Program-made: the position numbers and the translations under genes | Assembly: GCA_050946535.1 (NCBI GenBank) | Contig: JBMNUZ010000002.1 | Coordinates: forward strand, 124,001 to 188,000 | From: RUG708 sp050946535 | GTDB taxonomy: Bacteria > Bacillota > Clostridia > Peptostreptococcales > Anaerovoracaceae | Direction of reading: 5' to 3' | DNA: 64,000 nt | Notes under the pieces: generated by a model | Told to the model about the DNA's origin: nothing | Databases searched by the model: none | What the model saw: only the letters and a program-made list of their open reading frames with translations | Part shown: positions 46,635-55,315 of the stretch, piece after piece | How the letters are laid out: every line of letters begins with the position of its first letter | Position numbering within the stretch: the first letter of the stretch is position 1

Positions 46635-46688
46635 ACATGATGGCATTGACCATAAATAAAATGATGGCACTGGCATAAATAAATAATT
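46635..46688. repeat. Short imperfect tandem repeat
   Basis: ATGATGGCATTGACCATAAA and ATGATGGCACTGGCATAAAT follow each other with a period of about 25 bases. Origin unknown; it lies in non-coding AT-rich DNA. Confidence 0.55.
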
Positions 46689-46774
46689 GAGAAACAAAAC
46701 GGGCATCACTTATATATATGTAAGAAATATAAAAAATGAGCAGGAAATTATTCCGCCGCAGAGGCTAACAGTTG

Positions 46775-46803
46775 TTGACTTTTCATTAAGCTGATGTTAA
46801 TAT
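46775..46803 (+). promoter_or_regulatory. tRNA-Thr promoter
   Basis: -35 TTGACT (46775-46780), 17 bases, -10 TAATAT (46798-46803), about 25 bases before the tRNA. Confidence 0.78.
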
Positions 46804-46827
46804 CTCATTTGTGATATGCGCAGACGC

Positions 46828-46903
46828 GCTTCTGTGGCTCAGTTGGTAGAGCAGCTCATTCGTAATGAGCAGGTCAACGGTTCGAGTCCGTTCAGGAGCT
46901 CCA
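46828..46903 (+). tRNA. tRNA-Thr (anticodon CGT)
   Basis: Full 76-base cloverleaf: acceptor GCTTCTG/CAGGAGC (one G-U), D-arm GCTC-AGTTGGTA-GAGC, anticodon arm GCTCA-TTCGTAA-TGAGC with anticodon CGT reading ACG, variable AGGTC, T-arm AACGG-TTCGAGT-CCGTT, then T and an encoded CCA. Confidence 0.97.
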
Positions 46904-46936
46904 TATCTGCAAGGTCCGTTCAGGTCAATTCTGTTG

Positions 46937-46963
46937 AGAAAGACTCGAGCGGACTTTCTTTTT
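46937..46963 (+). terminator. Weak intrinsic terminator after tRNA-Thr
   Basis: AGAAAG/CTTTCT six-pair stem with an 11-base loop followed by TTTT. Weak, but placed as expected between the tRNA and the valS promoter. Confidence 0.5.
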
Positions 46964-47016
46964 ATATGCGTTAAAATTACTCGTCCGCAGGCGCCCCGCT
47001 TAAGACCGCAAATATT

Positions 47017-47045
47017 TTGACGGTTACTGCGATTAGGAGTAAAAT
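47017..47045 (+). promoter_or_regulatory. valS operon promoter
   Basis: -35 TTGACG (47017-47022), 17 bases, -10 TAAAAT (47040-47045), 62 bases before the valS start. The leader is too short for a T-box and has no T-box motif. Confidence 0.75.
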
Positions 47046-47106
47046 TAAATAGTTAAATTAAAAATAATAAGAAGTTAAAATAATCCAGTTAGGAGAATAT
47101 TTCAGC

Positions 47107-49812
47107 ATGTCAAAGACGATTTCCAAAACCTACTATCCACAGGAATTCGAACAGCGGATTTACGATGAATGGGAGCAGAGCGGCTCGTTCAAGGCTGACA
47201 GCGACCACAGCAGAAAACCTTTTACGATAGTCATGCCGCCTCCGAATATCACCGGAAAGCTGCACATGGGCCACGCTCTCGACCAGACTCTTCAGGATGT
47301 GCTCATCAGATGGCGCAGAATGCAGGGCTACAACGCTCTGTGGATTCCGGGAAGCGATCATGCGAGCATTGCAACCGAAGTTAAGGTAGTAAACAAGATA
47401 AAGAAAGAAGAAGGCAAGACAAAGGAAGAACTCGGAAGAGAGGAATTCCTCAAACGTGTCTGGGACTGGAAAAAGGAATACGGCAGCACGATAACTAAGC
47501 AGATCAGAAAACTCGGAGCTTCGTGCGACTGGAGCCGCGAGAGATTCACGATGGACGAAGGCTGCAGCAGAGCAGTGGTCAGACAGTTCGTAAATCTCTA
47601 CAACAAGGGCCTCATTTACAGAGGAAACAGACTGATAAACTGGTGCCCTCACTGCGGGACTTCTCTTTCAGATGCCGAAGTAGAGCACAGAGATGTAAAC
47701 GCAAAATATTACTACATCAGATATCCTGGCGCCGACGGAAGCGAAGGCATAGTCGTAGCGACGTCGCGTCCGGAAACTATGTTCGGCGACTGCGCGGTTG
47801 CTGTAAGACCTGACGATCCGCGCTACAAGGACATGATCGGCAAAAAAGTCATCGTGCCTGTAGTCAACAGAGAGGTAGAGATCATCGGAGATCCTTATCC
47901 TGATCCTGAAAAGGGAACAGGCGCGGTAAAGATCACTCCTGCACACGATCCTAACGACTTCGAAGTAGGAGAGAGGCACAATCTGCCGAAGTGGTCGTGC
48001 CTCAACAAAGATGCCACGATGAACAGCCTCGCTGGAAAATACGAAGGAATGGACCGTTACGAGTGCAGAAAAGCCCTTGTTAAGGATATAGACGAAGCTG
48101 GTTATCTGGTAAAGACAGAGGACAAGGTCATTCCTGTAGGCGAATGCTACAGGTGCCACTCGGCGGTCGAGCCTATGATCTCCGATCAGTGGTTCGTCAA
48201 GATGGAAGATCTTGCGAAGCCGGCGGTGGAAGCTGTCAGAAGCGGCGAGCTCAAGCTCGTTCCGGAGAGATTCAGCAAGATCTACATGCACTGGCTCGAC
48301 GACATCCACGATTGGTGCATTTCACGCCAGCTCTGGTGGGGCCACAGGATTCCTGCATATTACTGCGATGACTGCGGCGAGATCATCGTTTCTGAGACAG
48401 CACCCGAAAAATGCCCTAATTGCGGGAGCACACATCTCCATCAGGACGAGGACGTGCTCGATACGTGGTTCAGCTCGGCACTCTGGCCGTTTTCCACGCT
48501 CGGCTGGCCGGATGAAAACGAGGACCTGGATTATTTCTACCCGACGGATGTGCTCGTAACAGGATACGACATCATATTCTTCTGGGTAATAAGGATGGTA
48601 TTCTCCGGAATCGAGACGATGGGCGAGATTCCGTTCAGATACGTTTACGTTCACGGACTCGTGCGCGACGCACAGGGACGCAAGATGAGCAAGTCGCTCG
48701 GCAACGGCATCGATCCGCTCGACGTCATCAGCCAGTACGGCGCCGACGCGCTCAGATTCATGCTCATGAACGGCATCACACCGGGCAACGACATGAGATT
48801 TATCGAAGATAAGCTCATTTCTGCCAGAAACTTCGCCAACAAACTCTGGAACGCGTCCAGATTCGTGCTCATGAACATTACAGACGAAGACGGCGAACTG
48901 CTCCCTGAGGTATGCGGTGATACGGATTTAGCCGGTCTCGAACTCAAAGACGAGGACAAGTGGATCATCTCCACTGTTAATAACGCGCTGTCCGAGATCA
49001 CAGGCAATATGGAGAAGTTCGAGCTCGCGCTGGCATCGCAGAAGATCTACGATCTTATCTGGAATAATTTCTGCGACTGGTACATCGAATTCGTCAAGAG
49101 CAGGCTTTACGGAGACGACGATGAAGACAAGAAGACTGCAAGAATCGTGCTCACTGCGGAGCTCAAGGAGCTGCTGAAGCTCCTGCACCCGTTCATGCCT
49201 TTCATCACAGAGGAGATCTGGTCTGCTCTCCCGAGGACCGGCAATGAAGTGAACGAGAGAAATCCTGAAGGATTCCTGATCAGACAGAAATGGCCTGAAT
49301 ACAGCGATGCGAGGTCATTCCCGAAGGAGGAGGCCGAGATTGAAACCGCTATGGAAGCGATCAGGGTCATCAGAAATATCAGGTCTGAGGCAGATACGGC
49401 GCCGTCCAAGAAGGTGGCTGCAGTAATACTTGCCGAAGGCGAGACGGAGGACAAGCTCCGCGCAGGCGAGAGGCACATCAGGACCCAGGCCGGCGTAAGG
49501 GAGATTTCGTTCATCGGCAGCAGAGACGAGCTGTCGGGCGATTTCATGTCAGGAGTCATCAGTGGAGCCGAGATATTCATCAACACGGACGAACTCCTTG
49601 ACTACAAGGCTGAGTACGAACGCCTGCTCAAGGAGCAGAAGAAGCTCGAAGGCGAGGTTGCGCGTGTCGAAAAGAAGCTCGCGAACCAGGGATTCATCAG
49701 CAAGGCTCCTGAAAAGGTTATCCAGGGAGAAAGAGACAAGCAGGTTAAATACACGGAAATGCTGGCCAAGGTGACCGACAGGCTGGCTGTTATAGAAAAG
49801 AAGATAAAATAA
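47107..49812 (+). CDS. valS: Valyl-tRNA synthetase
   Basis: 901 residues. Class I signatures 'PPPNITGKLHMGHAL' (HIGH variant, about 40-54) and 'GRKMSKSLGNGIDP' (KMSKS, about 520). The editing domain (about 190-340) has 'VATSRPETMFGDCAVAV', which clears threonyl-tRNA-Val. Zinc-binding cysteines occur in 'WCPHCGTSLS' and 'CDDCGEIIVSETAPEKCPNC'. The C-terminal coiled coil (about 830-900, 'LLKEQKKLEGEVARVEKKL') is typical of ValRS. AGGAG lies 11 bases before the ATG. First gene of a five-gene run through to the transglutaminase-SLH gene. Confidence 0.97.
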   Translation: MSKTISKTYYPQEFEQRIYDEWEQSGSFKADSDHSRKPFTIVMPPPNITGKLHMGHALDQTLQDVLIRWRRMQGYNALWIPGSDHASIATEVKVVNKIKKEEGKTKEELGREEFLKRVWDWKKEYGSTITKQIRKLGASCDWSRERFTMDEGCSRAVVRQFVNLYNKGLIYRGNRLINWCPHCGTSLSDAEVEHRDVNAKYYYIRYPGADGSEGIVVATSRPETMFGDCAVAVRPDDPRYKDMIGKKVIVPVVNREVEIIGDPYPDPEKGTGAVKITPAHDPNDFEVGERHNLPKWSCLNKDATMNSLAGKYEGMDRYECRKALVKDIDEAGYLVKTEDKVIPVGECYRCHSAVEPMISDQWFVKMEDLAKPAVEAVRSGELKLVPERFSKIYMHWLDDIHDWCISRQLWWGHRIPAYYCDDCGEIIVSETAPEKCPNCGSTHLHQDEDVLDTWFSSALWPFSTLGWPDENEDLDYFYPTDVLVTGYDIIFFWVIRMVFSGIETMGEIPFRYVYVHGLVRDAQGRKMSKSLGNGIDPLDVISQYGADALRFMLMNGITPGNDMRFIEDKLISARNFANKLWNASRFVLMNITDEDGELLPEVCGDTDLAGLELKDEDKWIISTVNNALSEITGNMEKFELALASQKIYDLIWNNFCDWYIEFVKSRLYGDDDEDKKTARIVLTAELKELLKLLHPFMPFITEEIWSALPRTGNEVNERNPEGFLIRQKWPEYSDARSFPKEEAEIETAMEAIRVIRNIRSEADTAPSKKVAAVILAEGETEDKLRAGERHIRTQAGVREISFIGSRDELSGDFMSGVISGAEIFINTDELLDYKAEYERLLKEQKKLEGEVARVEKKLANQGFISKAPEKVIQGERDKQVKYTEMLAKVTDRLAVIEKKIK

Positions 49813-49813
49813 A

Positions 49814-51130
49814 ATGAATTACGATCAGGCTTTAGAAACGATACATTCCTATCTTAAATTCGGTTCGAAGCTGGGACTTGAGAGAATGAACGCACTTCTC
49901 GACAGACTCGGCCATCCCGAAAAGGATCTGAAAGTGATCCATGTTGCAGGAACGAACGGCAAAGGATCTGTGTGCCAATATATTTATACGATTTTAAACG
50001 AGGCGGGATACCGCACCGGAGCCTTTTTCTCACCGTACATCGAGAAATTCACGGAGAGGATACAATGCGCGGGTGAGCAGATTTCCGAGGATGACCTTGT
50101 TAAATACACGGAGATCGTCCATGAGAAAGCTCAGGAAATAACGGCCGGAGGCGGGGAGTCTCCGACCGAGTTCGAGATAGTCACGGCTATAGGCTTTATG
50201 TACTTTGCTGCCCAGAAGACCGATTTTGCAGTCCTCGAGACGGGACTCGGCGGCGTCGGCGACTCGACAAATGTCGTGGAAAAGCCGCTGGTCACAATTA
50301 TCACATCCGTAGATTACGATCATATGGAAGTTCTCGGAGACACTCTTCCGGAGATCGCGGCGAACAAGGCTGGAATCTTCAAGCAGGGTGTTCCTGCGGC
50401 TGCTCTCGTAAAGGATGACGATGCCAGAAAGGTAGTCATCGACAGAGCGGCAGAGCTCGGCGCGCCGTTTTACGATGTCACGGAAGCAGTCGTCACAGAT
50501 GTTGTGAAAGATATTTCGGGGTATTCGTTCAGCGTCAGCTTCGACATGGACGGGGTACATCATTCATATGAAAATATCAAGCTCAGCATGGCCGGCATGC
50601 ATCAGATCGACAATGCCCTGTGTGCTATTTACGGGATCGAAATCCTCCGGGGCGAGGGCGCAGATATCACGGACGAGGCGCTGAGAACAGGACTCGGGAA
50701 GGCGAAACAGCCGGCGAGATTTGAAATCATTCAGGAGAATCCTTATGTGATACTCGACGGGGCCCACAACTATGCGGGTGCGAGAGCTCTGGCCTATACG
50801 CTTCACGAAGTCCTCGACGGCAAGAACATCCTTCTCTGTATAGGAATCCTTGAGGATAAAGAGTATCAGAAGATGGCGAAGGTACTCAACAAGCTTCACT
50901 GCGACATTATCTGCACTTCGGTTCCTGTAGAACGGGGAATGCCTGCGTTCAACCTCGCAGATGCGTTCGGCAGAGTCGGCGGATTCGTTCTTGGAATATA
51001 CGACAATTATCTTGATGCTTTTAATGCATCTGTCAGAGCAGCGGGCGCCTACGACGCGATAGTCTGGGCGGGATCCCTCTATCTCATGGGTCCTGTAAGA
51101 ACTCTGTTGGAGGAAGGAGAAGACCAGTAA
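49814..51130 (+). CDS. folC: Bifunctional folylpolyglutamate synthase / dihydrofolate synthase
   Basis: 438 residues. P-loop 'HVAGTNGKGSVCQYI' (about 43-57), the omega-loop region 'TGAFFSPYIEKFTERI', 'LETGLGGVGDSTNV', and the C-terminal 'PYVILDGAHNYAGARAL' are standard FolC motifs. It adds glutamate to dihydropteroate and to reduced folates. valS followed by folC is a common Bacillota order. One base separates its start from the valS stop, so it relies on coupling; no strong ribosome site is seen. Confidence 0.95.
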   Translation: MNYDQALETIHSYLKFGSKLGLERMNALLDRLGHPEKDLKVIHVAGTNGKGSVCQYIYTILNEAGYRTGAFFSPYIEKFTERIQCAGEQISEDDLVKYTEIVHEKAQEITAGGGESPTEFEIVTAIGFMYFAAQKTDFAVLETGLGGVGDSTNVVEKPLVTIITSVDYDHMEVLGDTLPEIAANKAGIFKQGVPAAALVKDDDARKVVIDRAAELGAPFYDVTEAVVTDVVKDISGYSFSVSFDMDGVHHSYENIKLSMAGMHQIDNALCAIYGIEILRGEGADITDEALRTGLGKAKQPARFEIIQENPYVILDGAHNYAGARALAYTLHEVLDGKNILLCIGILEDKEYQKMAKVLNKLHCDIICTSVPVERGMPAFNLADAFGRVGGFVLGIYDNYLDAFNASVRAAGAYDAIVWAGSLYLMGPVRTLLEEGEDQ

Positions 51131-51131
51131 C

Positions 51132-52238
51132 ATGGCAGCTGATATAGAAGTCAGGGAGAATCAGGAAGAGAGCAACGGCAAGGAACGCCGTAAGGTTCTC
51201 CTGTTTTACAATCCTGGTGCCGGCAACGGCATGTTCAAGATAAATCTCGACAAGATAATAGAGAGATTTCAGAAGGAAAATAAAATCGTGATACCAGTCA
51301 GGGCAGATGGAAGCGTCGATATCGTCGAGCTTCTCTCTGATATAAACAAAGACGAGTTCACGAAGATCATCGCCGCCGGAGGCGACGGGACGATAAACAT
51401 CGTCGTAAACGCGATGATGAAAACGGGATGCATTCTTCCGATCGCGATATTCCCGGCTGGCACGGCTAATGATTATGCTTATTATTTCAGCATTCCGAAT
51501 AACATCGACGGGATGCTCGACATAGCCACAGGAAATAAATACGTCGCAGCAGACATCGGAAGATGCAACAACCGTTATTTCGTAAACGTGGCGGCCATAG
51601 GCTCAGTTATAGATGTAAGCCAGAAGACGGATAAGTCGATGAAAAACGCTCTGGGAATCATGGCTTATTATCTGAAAGGCCTGTCGGAGCTGCGCACTCT
51701 TAAACCTGTACAGGTGAGGATTACCACAGACAAGAGGCAGTTCACCGAGAACATATTCTTCATGGTGGTTCTGAACGGCAATTCCGCCGGCGGATTCAGA
51801 AAGCTCGGCGTCCAGTCCTCGATCAACGACGGACTCTTCGATGTCATCATATTCAAGGAGACGCGCTTTTCGGAGCTGCCGCTGCTCGCGCTCGACGTGC
51901 TTCACGGCCGTCATCCTGACAACGACAACGTATTGTACTTTCAGACTTCATATATAAGGATAGAATCGAATGAGAAGATAAGCACCGATGTCGACGGAGA
52001 GCTCGGAGAACCGTTCCCGCTGGATATAGAAATAGTTCCGAAACGCCTGCTGGTAAATGTGAGCGCTACAGAGCAGTCGCTTCTGTCGGTGGCAGAGGAT
52101 TTTCCTCCGGAAGATATGAAACCGGAGAATGCGGAAAATACCGCAGAAGAGGAAGAAGCCGCTTCAGAGCCTGAAAAAGATACAGAGAAAGAACAGGAAG
52201 AAACAGAAGTTTCCGGATCAGCATCCGGAATCGATTGA
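51132..52238 (+). CDS. Diacylglycerol kinase-family lipid kinase (YegS/DgkB-like)
   Basis: 368 residues. The catalytic N-terminal domain has 'LLFYNPGAGNGMFKINLDKI' and the nucleotide loop 'IIAAGGDGTINIVVNAMM' (about 78-95), followed by 'PAGTANDYAYYF'. The C-terminal beta domain includes 'GNSAGGFRKLGVQSSINDGLFDVII' and 'STDVDGELGEPFPLDIEI', the latter a usual family motif. Residues about 315-368 are an extra acidic tail (Glu/Ala-rich). It phosphorylates diacylglycerol or a related lipid, linking to lipoteichoic-acid turnover in Gram-positives. One base separates it from folC. Confidence 0.88.
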   Translation: MAADIEVRENQEESNGKERRKVLLFYNPGAGNGMFKINLDKIIERFQKENKIVIPVRADGSVDIVELLSDINKDEFTKIIAAGGDGTINIVVNAMMKTGCILPIAIFPAGTANDYAYYFSIPNNIDGMLDIATGNKYVAADIGRCNNRYFVNVAAIGSVIDVSQKTDKSMKNALGIMAYYLKGLSELRTLKPVQVRITTDKRQFTENIFFMVVLNGNSAGGFRKLGVQSSINDGLFDVIIFKETRFSELPLLALDVLHGRHPDNDNVLYFQTSYIRIESNEKISTDVDGELGEPFPLDIEIVPKRLLVNVSATEQSLLSVAEDFPPEDMKPENAENTAEEEEAASEPEKDTEKEQEETEVSGSASGID

Positions 52239-52300
52239 GCGGCACAGCGGACGAGGAACAGACCGGGAGCCGGACGGCGGCATACCAGGGAGGACTGAAT

Positions 52301-52744
52301 ATGATCAGAATAATACCTACCGACGACCACGATTCACTTAACGGATTTTATGCCGGGAATGATCTTGAAATTTCAGAGGACGACCCGACAGATACGTCGG
52401 CCGTGAAGAGCTGGAAGCTCTACGACGGAGACGACTTCGCAGGAGCCACGACTCTGGCATACAGACAGGGAGATTTTATCATCGACGGAATTGCAGTAGA
52501 CAAGGACCACAGAGGCAGCATGCTCGGCACAGGACTTCTGAAGACAGCGCTGGCCGAGGCCCGCAGAAGGGGAGCGGAACGCGTGTTTCTGGTGGCAAGA
52601 GCGCCGGAGTTCTTCAGAGCCAATGGCTTCACGACCGTGCCGAGGGAGGAAGCACCGGAATTTTTCGAGTGCGCAGGCTGCGATCAATATAATGTCTCAT
52701 GTTTTCCGGAGGTAATGCGTTTTGATTTTCCAGAGGAAAAATAA
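52301..52744 (+). CDS. GNAT-family N-acetyltransferase
   Basis: 147 residues from the ATG at 52301, nine bases after GGGAGG. The acetyl-CoA segment is degenerate: 'IAVDKDHRGSMLGTGLLKTAL' gives R-G-S-x-L-G-T-G in place of Q/RxxGxG/A. 'AERVFLVARAPEFFRANGFTTV' is the beta-5/alpha-4 region of such enzymes. Several cysteines in the C-terminus. Substrate unknown. It overlaps the start of the transglutaminase gene by 23 bases. Confidence 0.82.
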   Translation: MIRIIPTDDHDSLNGFYAGNDLEISEDDPTDTSAVKSWKLYDGDDFAGATTLAYRQGDFIIDGIAVDKDHRGSMLGTGLLKTALAEARRRGAERVFLVARAPEFFRANGFTTVPREEAPEFFECAGCDQYNVSCFPEVMRFDFPEEK

Positions 52745-54341
52745 AGATTATTGTGATGGTTCCTTAGCCCGGAGGCCTTTCATTTCTGCTGCAGCGTGCA
52801 TCCTCTCAGTGCTGATGGTTTTAATGCTGGTCTCTCCGGACACGTTTGCCGCAGAGGTTGCTTCGTCGTACAATTCTACGACAAGCATCACAGCGGAGGA
52901 GAACAGCTCCGGCAGCGCCATCGAACTCGATCTTCCGACGGGAGATGATTTCAAGTATATCAGAACTTCGTTCATGAATTCCGACGGAGAACTTGAAAGC
53001 GTGACGAATCAGGCTGTATCGCACGGAACGGCGGAAGTCAGCACGTCAGACCTCGAAGACGGCACATATTATCTGCAGATTTCGAAATCGTCCGACAACA
53101 GGTCATATACCGAGATAGTTTCAGGCAAATCGGGTTTCATCGTGAAAGTATCCGATGGAGCGGCAGAGATCAGGCAGTCGCCGGTTCTCTACCAGTATCT
53201 GCAGTATTACAACAATAAGGACACCTCTGTCGAGGCTCTCTATTACTATCTGAAACCTTCGTCTGACGTTCAGAGCACGGACAGCGGGATCGTCCAGAAG
53301 GCATCCGAGATCACCTCCGGTATTACCGGGGCTTATGCAAAGGCAGAAGCGATTTGTGACTGGGTTTCGTCGAACATCTATTACGATGTGGATTACGATC
53401 CGGACACGTCGTCCAGCAGTGAAAAGCCTGCTTCAGACGCACTCAGCACGTTGAAGACCGGATACGCCGTCTGCGAAGGCTACGCGAATCTTACGACCGC
53501 TCTGCTCAGAGCAGCGGGCATCCCTGCCAGAACATGCGTCGGATACGGCCTCATCGATTCAGACGAGGAATGGTCCGAGTACAAGGCAGCAGGATATGCA
53601 GGCATGAATCACGCCTGGACGGAGGCTTATCTTCGCGGGCGCTGGATTGAGATAGACACGACGTGGAATTCGAGAAATGTATTTTACAAGGGCAGCGGCA
53701 TAAGCGGCAAAGCTGTTGATACATATTTCGACAATACGCCGCAGTTCTTCGCGTACGGACATCTTCAGCTGAAGGCCGACGATTTCAGCACGAGTTATAT
53801 CAAGATGCTGTTCGCAGATCTGAATGAAGACGACTGGTCGTACAAATACATCAGATTCGCGGTAAACAACGATATCATGCACGGCAACGGAGACGGAACT
53901 TTCCGCCCGGACGATGACACGACGCAGGCTATGTTCATAACCATGCTTTCGTTTGCTGCAGGCGAGAATATAAGTCCTGCGACGACCGGAAACTGGTACG
54001 ACCCGTTCGACGAGTGGGCCGTGAGCGCCGGCATAACAGACGGAGTCGAAGGATACGATCCTGCCGGTCTCATATCGCGTGAGCAGATGGCAGTCATGCT
54101 TCATAATTTCATCGAATACGAAGGGTTCAATCCTACGTCAGATTCATCCGACACGTTCTCCGATATAGAAGATGCGGACGAGTGGGCAAGAGATGACATA
54201 ACGGATCTGAAGAGATGGGGTTTCCTGGCAGGCCGCGGCGATGGCAAGTTCTACCCGCAGGATACGTTTACAAGAGCTGAAGCCGCTGTAATAATAACGC
54301 TGGTGGACGACACGATCCTGAGAAATTACCTGAATACGTAA
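52722..54341 (+). CDS. Secreted transglutaminase-like protein with three SLH domains
   Basis: 539 residues. Start is a TTG at 52722 with GGAGG nine bases upstream; no ATG in frame fits. Signal peptide with core 'ISAAACILSVLMVLMLVS' and cleavage near 'TFAAE'. The transglutaminase/protease-like core holds the Cys-His-Asp triad in 'KTGYAVCEGYANLTTALL' , 'GMNHAWTEAYL' and 'WIEIDTTW' (about 245-310). Three SLH-type repeats follow: 'FADLNEDDWSYKYIRFA', 'NWYDPFDEWAVSAGI' and 'FSDIEDADEWARDDI'. It probably acts on wall or matrix proteins at the surface, held by secondary wall polymers. Confidence 0.9.
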   Translation: MIFQRKNKDYCDGSLARRPFISAAACILSVLMVLMLVSPDTFAAEVASSYNSTTSITAEENSSGSAIELDLPTGDDFKYIRTSFMNSDGELESVTNQAVSHGTAEVSTSDLEDGTYYLQISKSSDNRSYTEIVSGKSGFIVKVSDGAAEIRQSPVLYQYLQYYNNKDTSVEALYYYLKPSSDVQSTDSGIVQKASEITSGITGAYAKAEAICDWVSSNIYYDVDYDPDTSSSSEKPASDALSTLKTGYAVCEGYANLTTALLRAAGIPARTCVGYGLIDSDEEWSEYKAAGYAGMNHAWTEAYLRGRWIEIDTTWNSRNVFYKGSGISGKAVDTYFDNTPQFFAYGHLQLKADDFSTSYIKMLFADLNEDDWSYKYIRFAVNNDIMHGNGDGTFRPDDDTTQAMFITMLSFAAGENISPATTGNWYDPFDEWAVSAGITDGVEGYDPAGLISREQMAVMLHNFIEYEGFNPTSDSSDTFSDIEDADEWARDDITDLKRWGFLAGRGDGKFYPQDTFTRAEAAVIITLVDDTILRNYLNT

Positions 54342-54371
54342 TGAAAGAGAAAAATAAAATATATAAAAGAA

Positions 54372-54440
54372 AAGCGCCGTGATGTGTACCCTCTTTACTG
54401 GACATCCAGCAGGGATGTTATACATCAACGGCGCATTTTT
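54372..54440. terminator. Branched intrinsic terminator between convergent genes
   Basis: AAGCGCCGTGATGTGTA pairs with TACATCAACGGCGCATTTTT around an inner hairpin ACATCC-AGCA-GGATGT. T and A tracts on opposite sides let it work for both the transglutaminase gene (plus) and the LRR gene (minus). Confidence 0.82.
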
Positions 54441-55282
54441 TATAAATCGAAATCGAGTGAATGTTTCGAAAAATGGTTTTCCTTGTACTGGAGCAGGTAT
54501 GCCATGCAGTCACCCTGAATCTCACTGGCCATCTCGAAGTACTCGGGATATTTTTTTTCTTTTATTATGCCCAGATCTCCGGCAGCGGTGAGTTTGTCGA
54601 CCTGATCGTTTTTTATTATTCTCGGAATCGACTGGTAGATTTCGTTTTCGTACTCGCGTCTCATGAAATCGTCGAGCTGTTCCGGGTTCTTGAGCCTGTA
54701 CACGGCGATGTTGAACCTGTCTTCGTATTCTGCGAGCACGCTGTAGCCTTCGTCGTACTTGCGCATATTGTACGAATCGAAATAGATCATGGACGCGTTC
54801 ATATAGCTTATGCGTCTGCTTTCATTCAAAGCTGCCACGACGAAGCGTTTCGGAAGCTGTTTTTCGCTTTTCATGTCGTAAACATTGAATTCCGTAAGCT
54901 TCGGGCACTTTTCGAAAGCCTTTGCGTTGAATGACATGACTGTGCTCGGAATGGTGACGCTCCGAAGGTTTTTATTGTGTGAAAACGAGTTCGGAGCTAG
55001 ATTCGTGAGACCTCTTGAAAGAATAACCGTCTCGAGGTTCGGGCACGCTCTGAACGCATTGCTGTCTATGGTTTTGACGCTGTCGGGAAGCGTTACCTTC
55101 ACGAGATCGGGATTGCCCCTGAACGCGCCGAATGAGATCTTTCTCAGAGGGACTCCGTCCCAGAATTCAGGAATTGTTATTTCAGAAGCCCCATCCTCGG
55201 CTGCCGAGGTGAGAGTCGCCGAGGTTCCGTCGGACGCTACACCGTATCCGCTGTGATCGTCAGGGCCTTTTATAAACGACAC
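54440..55282 (-). CDS. Leucine-rich repeat (BspA/LRR_5-like) protein, intracellular
   Basis: 280 residues beginning at a GTG (55282) with AGGAGGAGG upstream. Residues about 35-140 contain four BspA-type repeats: 'LRKISFGAFRGNPDLVKVTL', 'VKTIDSNAFRACPNLETVIL', 'LTNLAPNSFSHNKNLRSVTI', 'VMSFNAKAFEKCPKLTEFNV'. The remaining half ('FVVAALNESRRISYMNASM', 'YSVLAEYEDRFNIAVYRL') resembles no family I can name; the 'AALNES' start hints at a small helical or ankyrin-like fold. There is no signal peptide, unlike most LRR_5 proteins, so it should stay in the cytoplasm. Function unknown. Confidence 0.75.
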   Translation of the reverse strand: MSFIKGPDDHSGYGVASDGTSATLTSAAEDGASEITIPEFWDGVPLRKISFGAFRGNPDLVKVTLPDSVKTIDSNAFRACPNLETVILSRGLTNLAPNSFSHNKNLRSVTIPSTVMSFNAKAFEKCPKLTEFNVYDMKSEKQLPKRFVVAALNESRRISYMNASMIYFDSYNMRKYDEGYSVLAEYEDRFNIAVYRLKNPEQLDDFMRREYENEIYQSIPRIIKNDQVDKLTAAGDLGIIKEKKYPEYFEMASEIQGDCMAYLLQYKENHFSKHSLDFDL

Positions 55283-55315
55283 GATTGATCCCTCCTCCTT
55301 TTAATGTCTTTTCTG

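Larger units (their letters stand above)
46093..46827. other. AT-rich gene-free region upstream of the ABC/SLH run
   Basis: 735 bases with no supported gene. Near 46125-46170 (minus strand) CCCGGAA..TTTCCGGG encloses a smaller GAAGATcgcATCTTC hairpin in the ATPase leader. A dyad lies at 46200-46220. The stretch 46380-46560 is very AT-rich. Short tandem repeats lie at 46635-46688 and the tRNA promoter at the end. Confidence 0.6.

Noticed and set aside
46904..47106. T-box riboswitch upstream of valS
   Set aside because: The predicted transcript leader is about 55 bases and lacks the T-box sequence and specifier stem.
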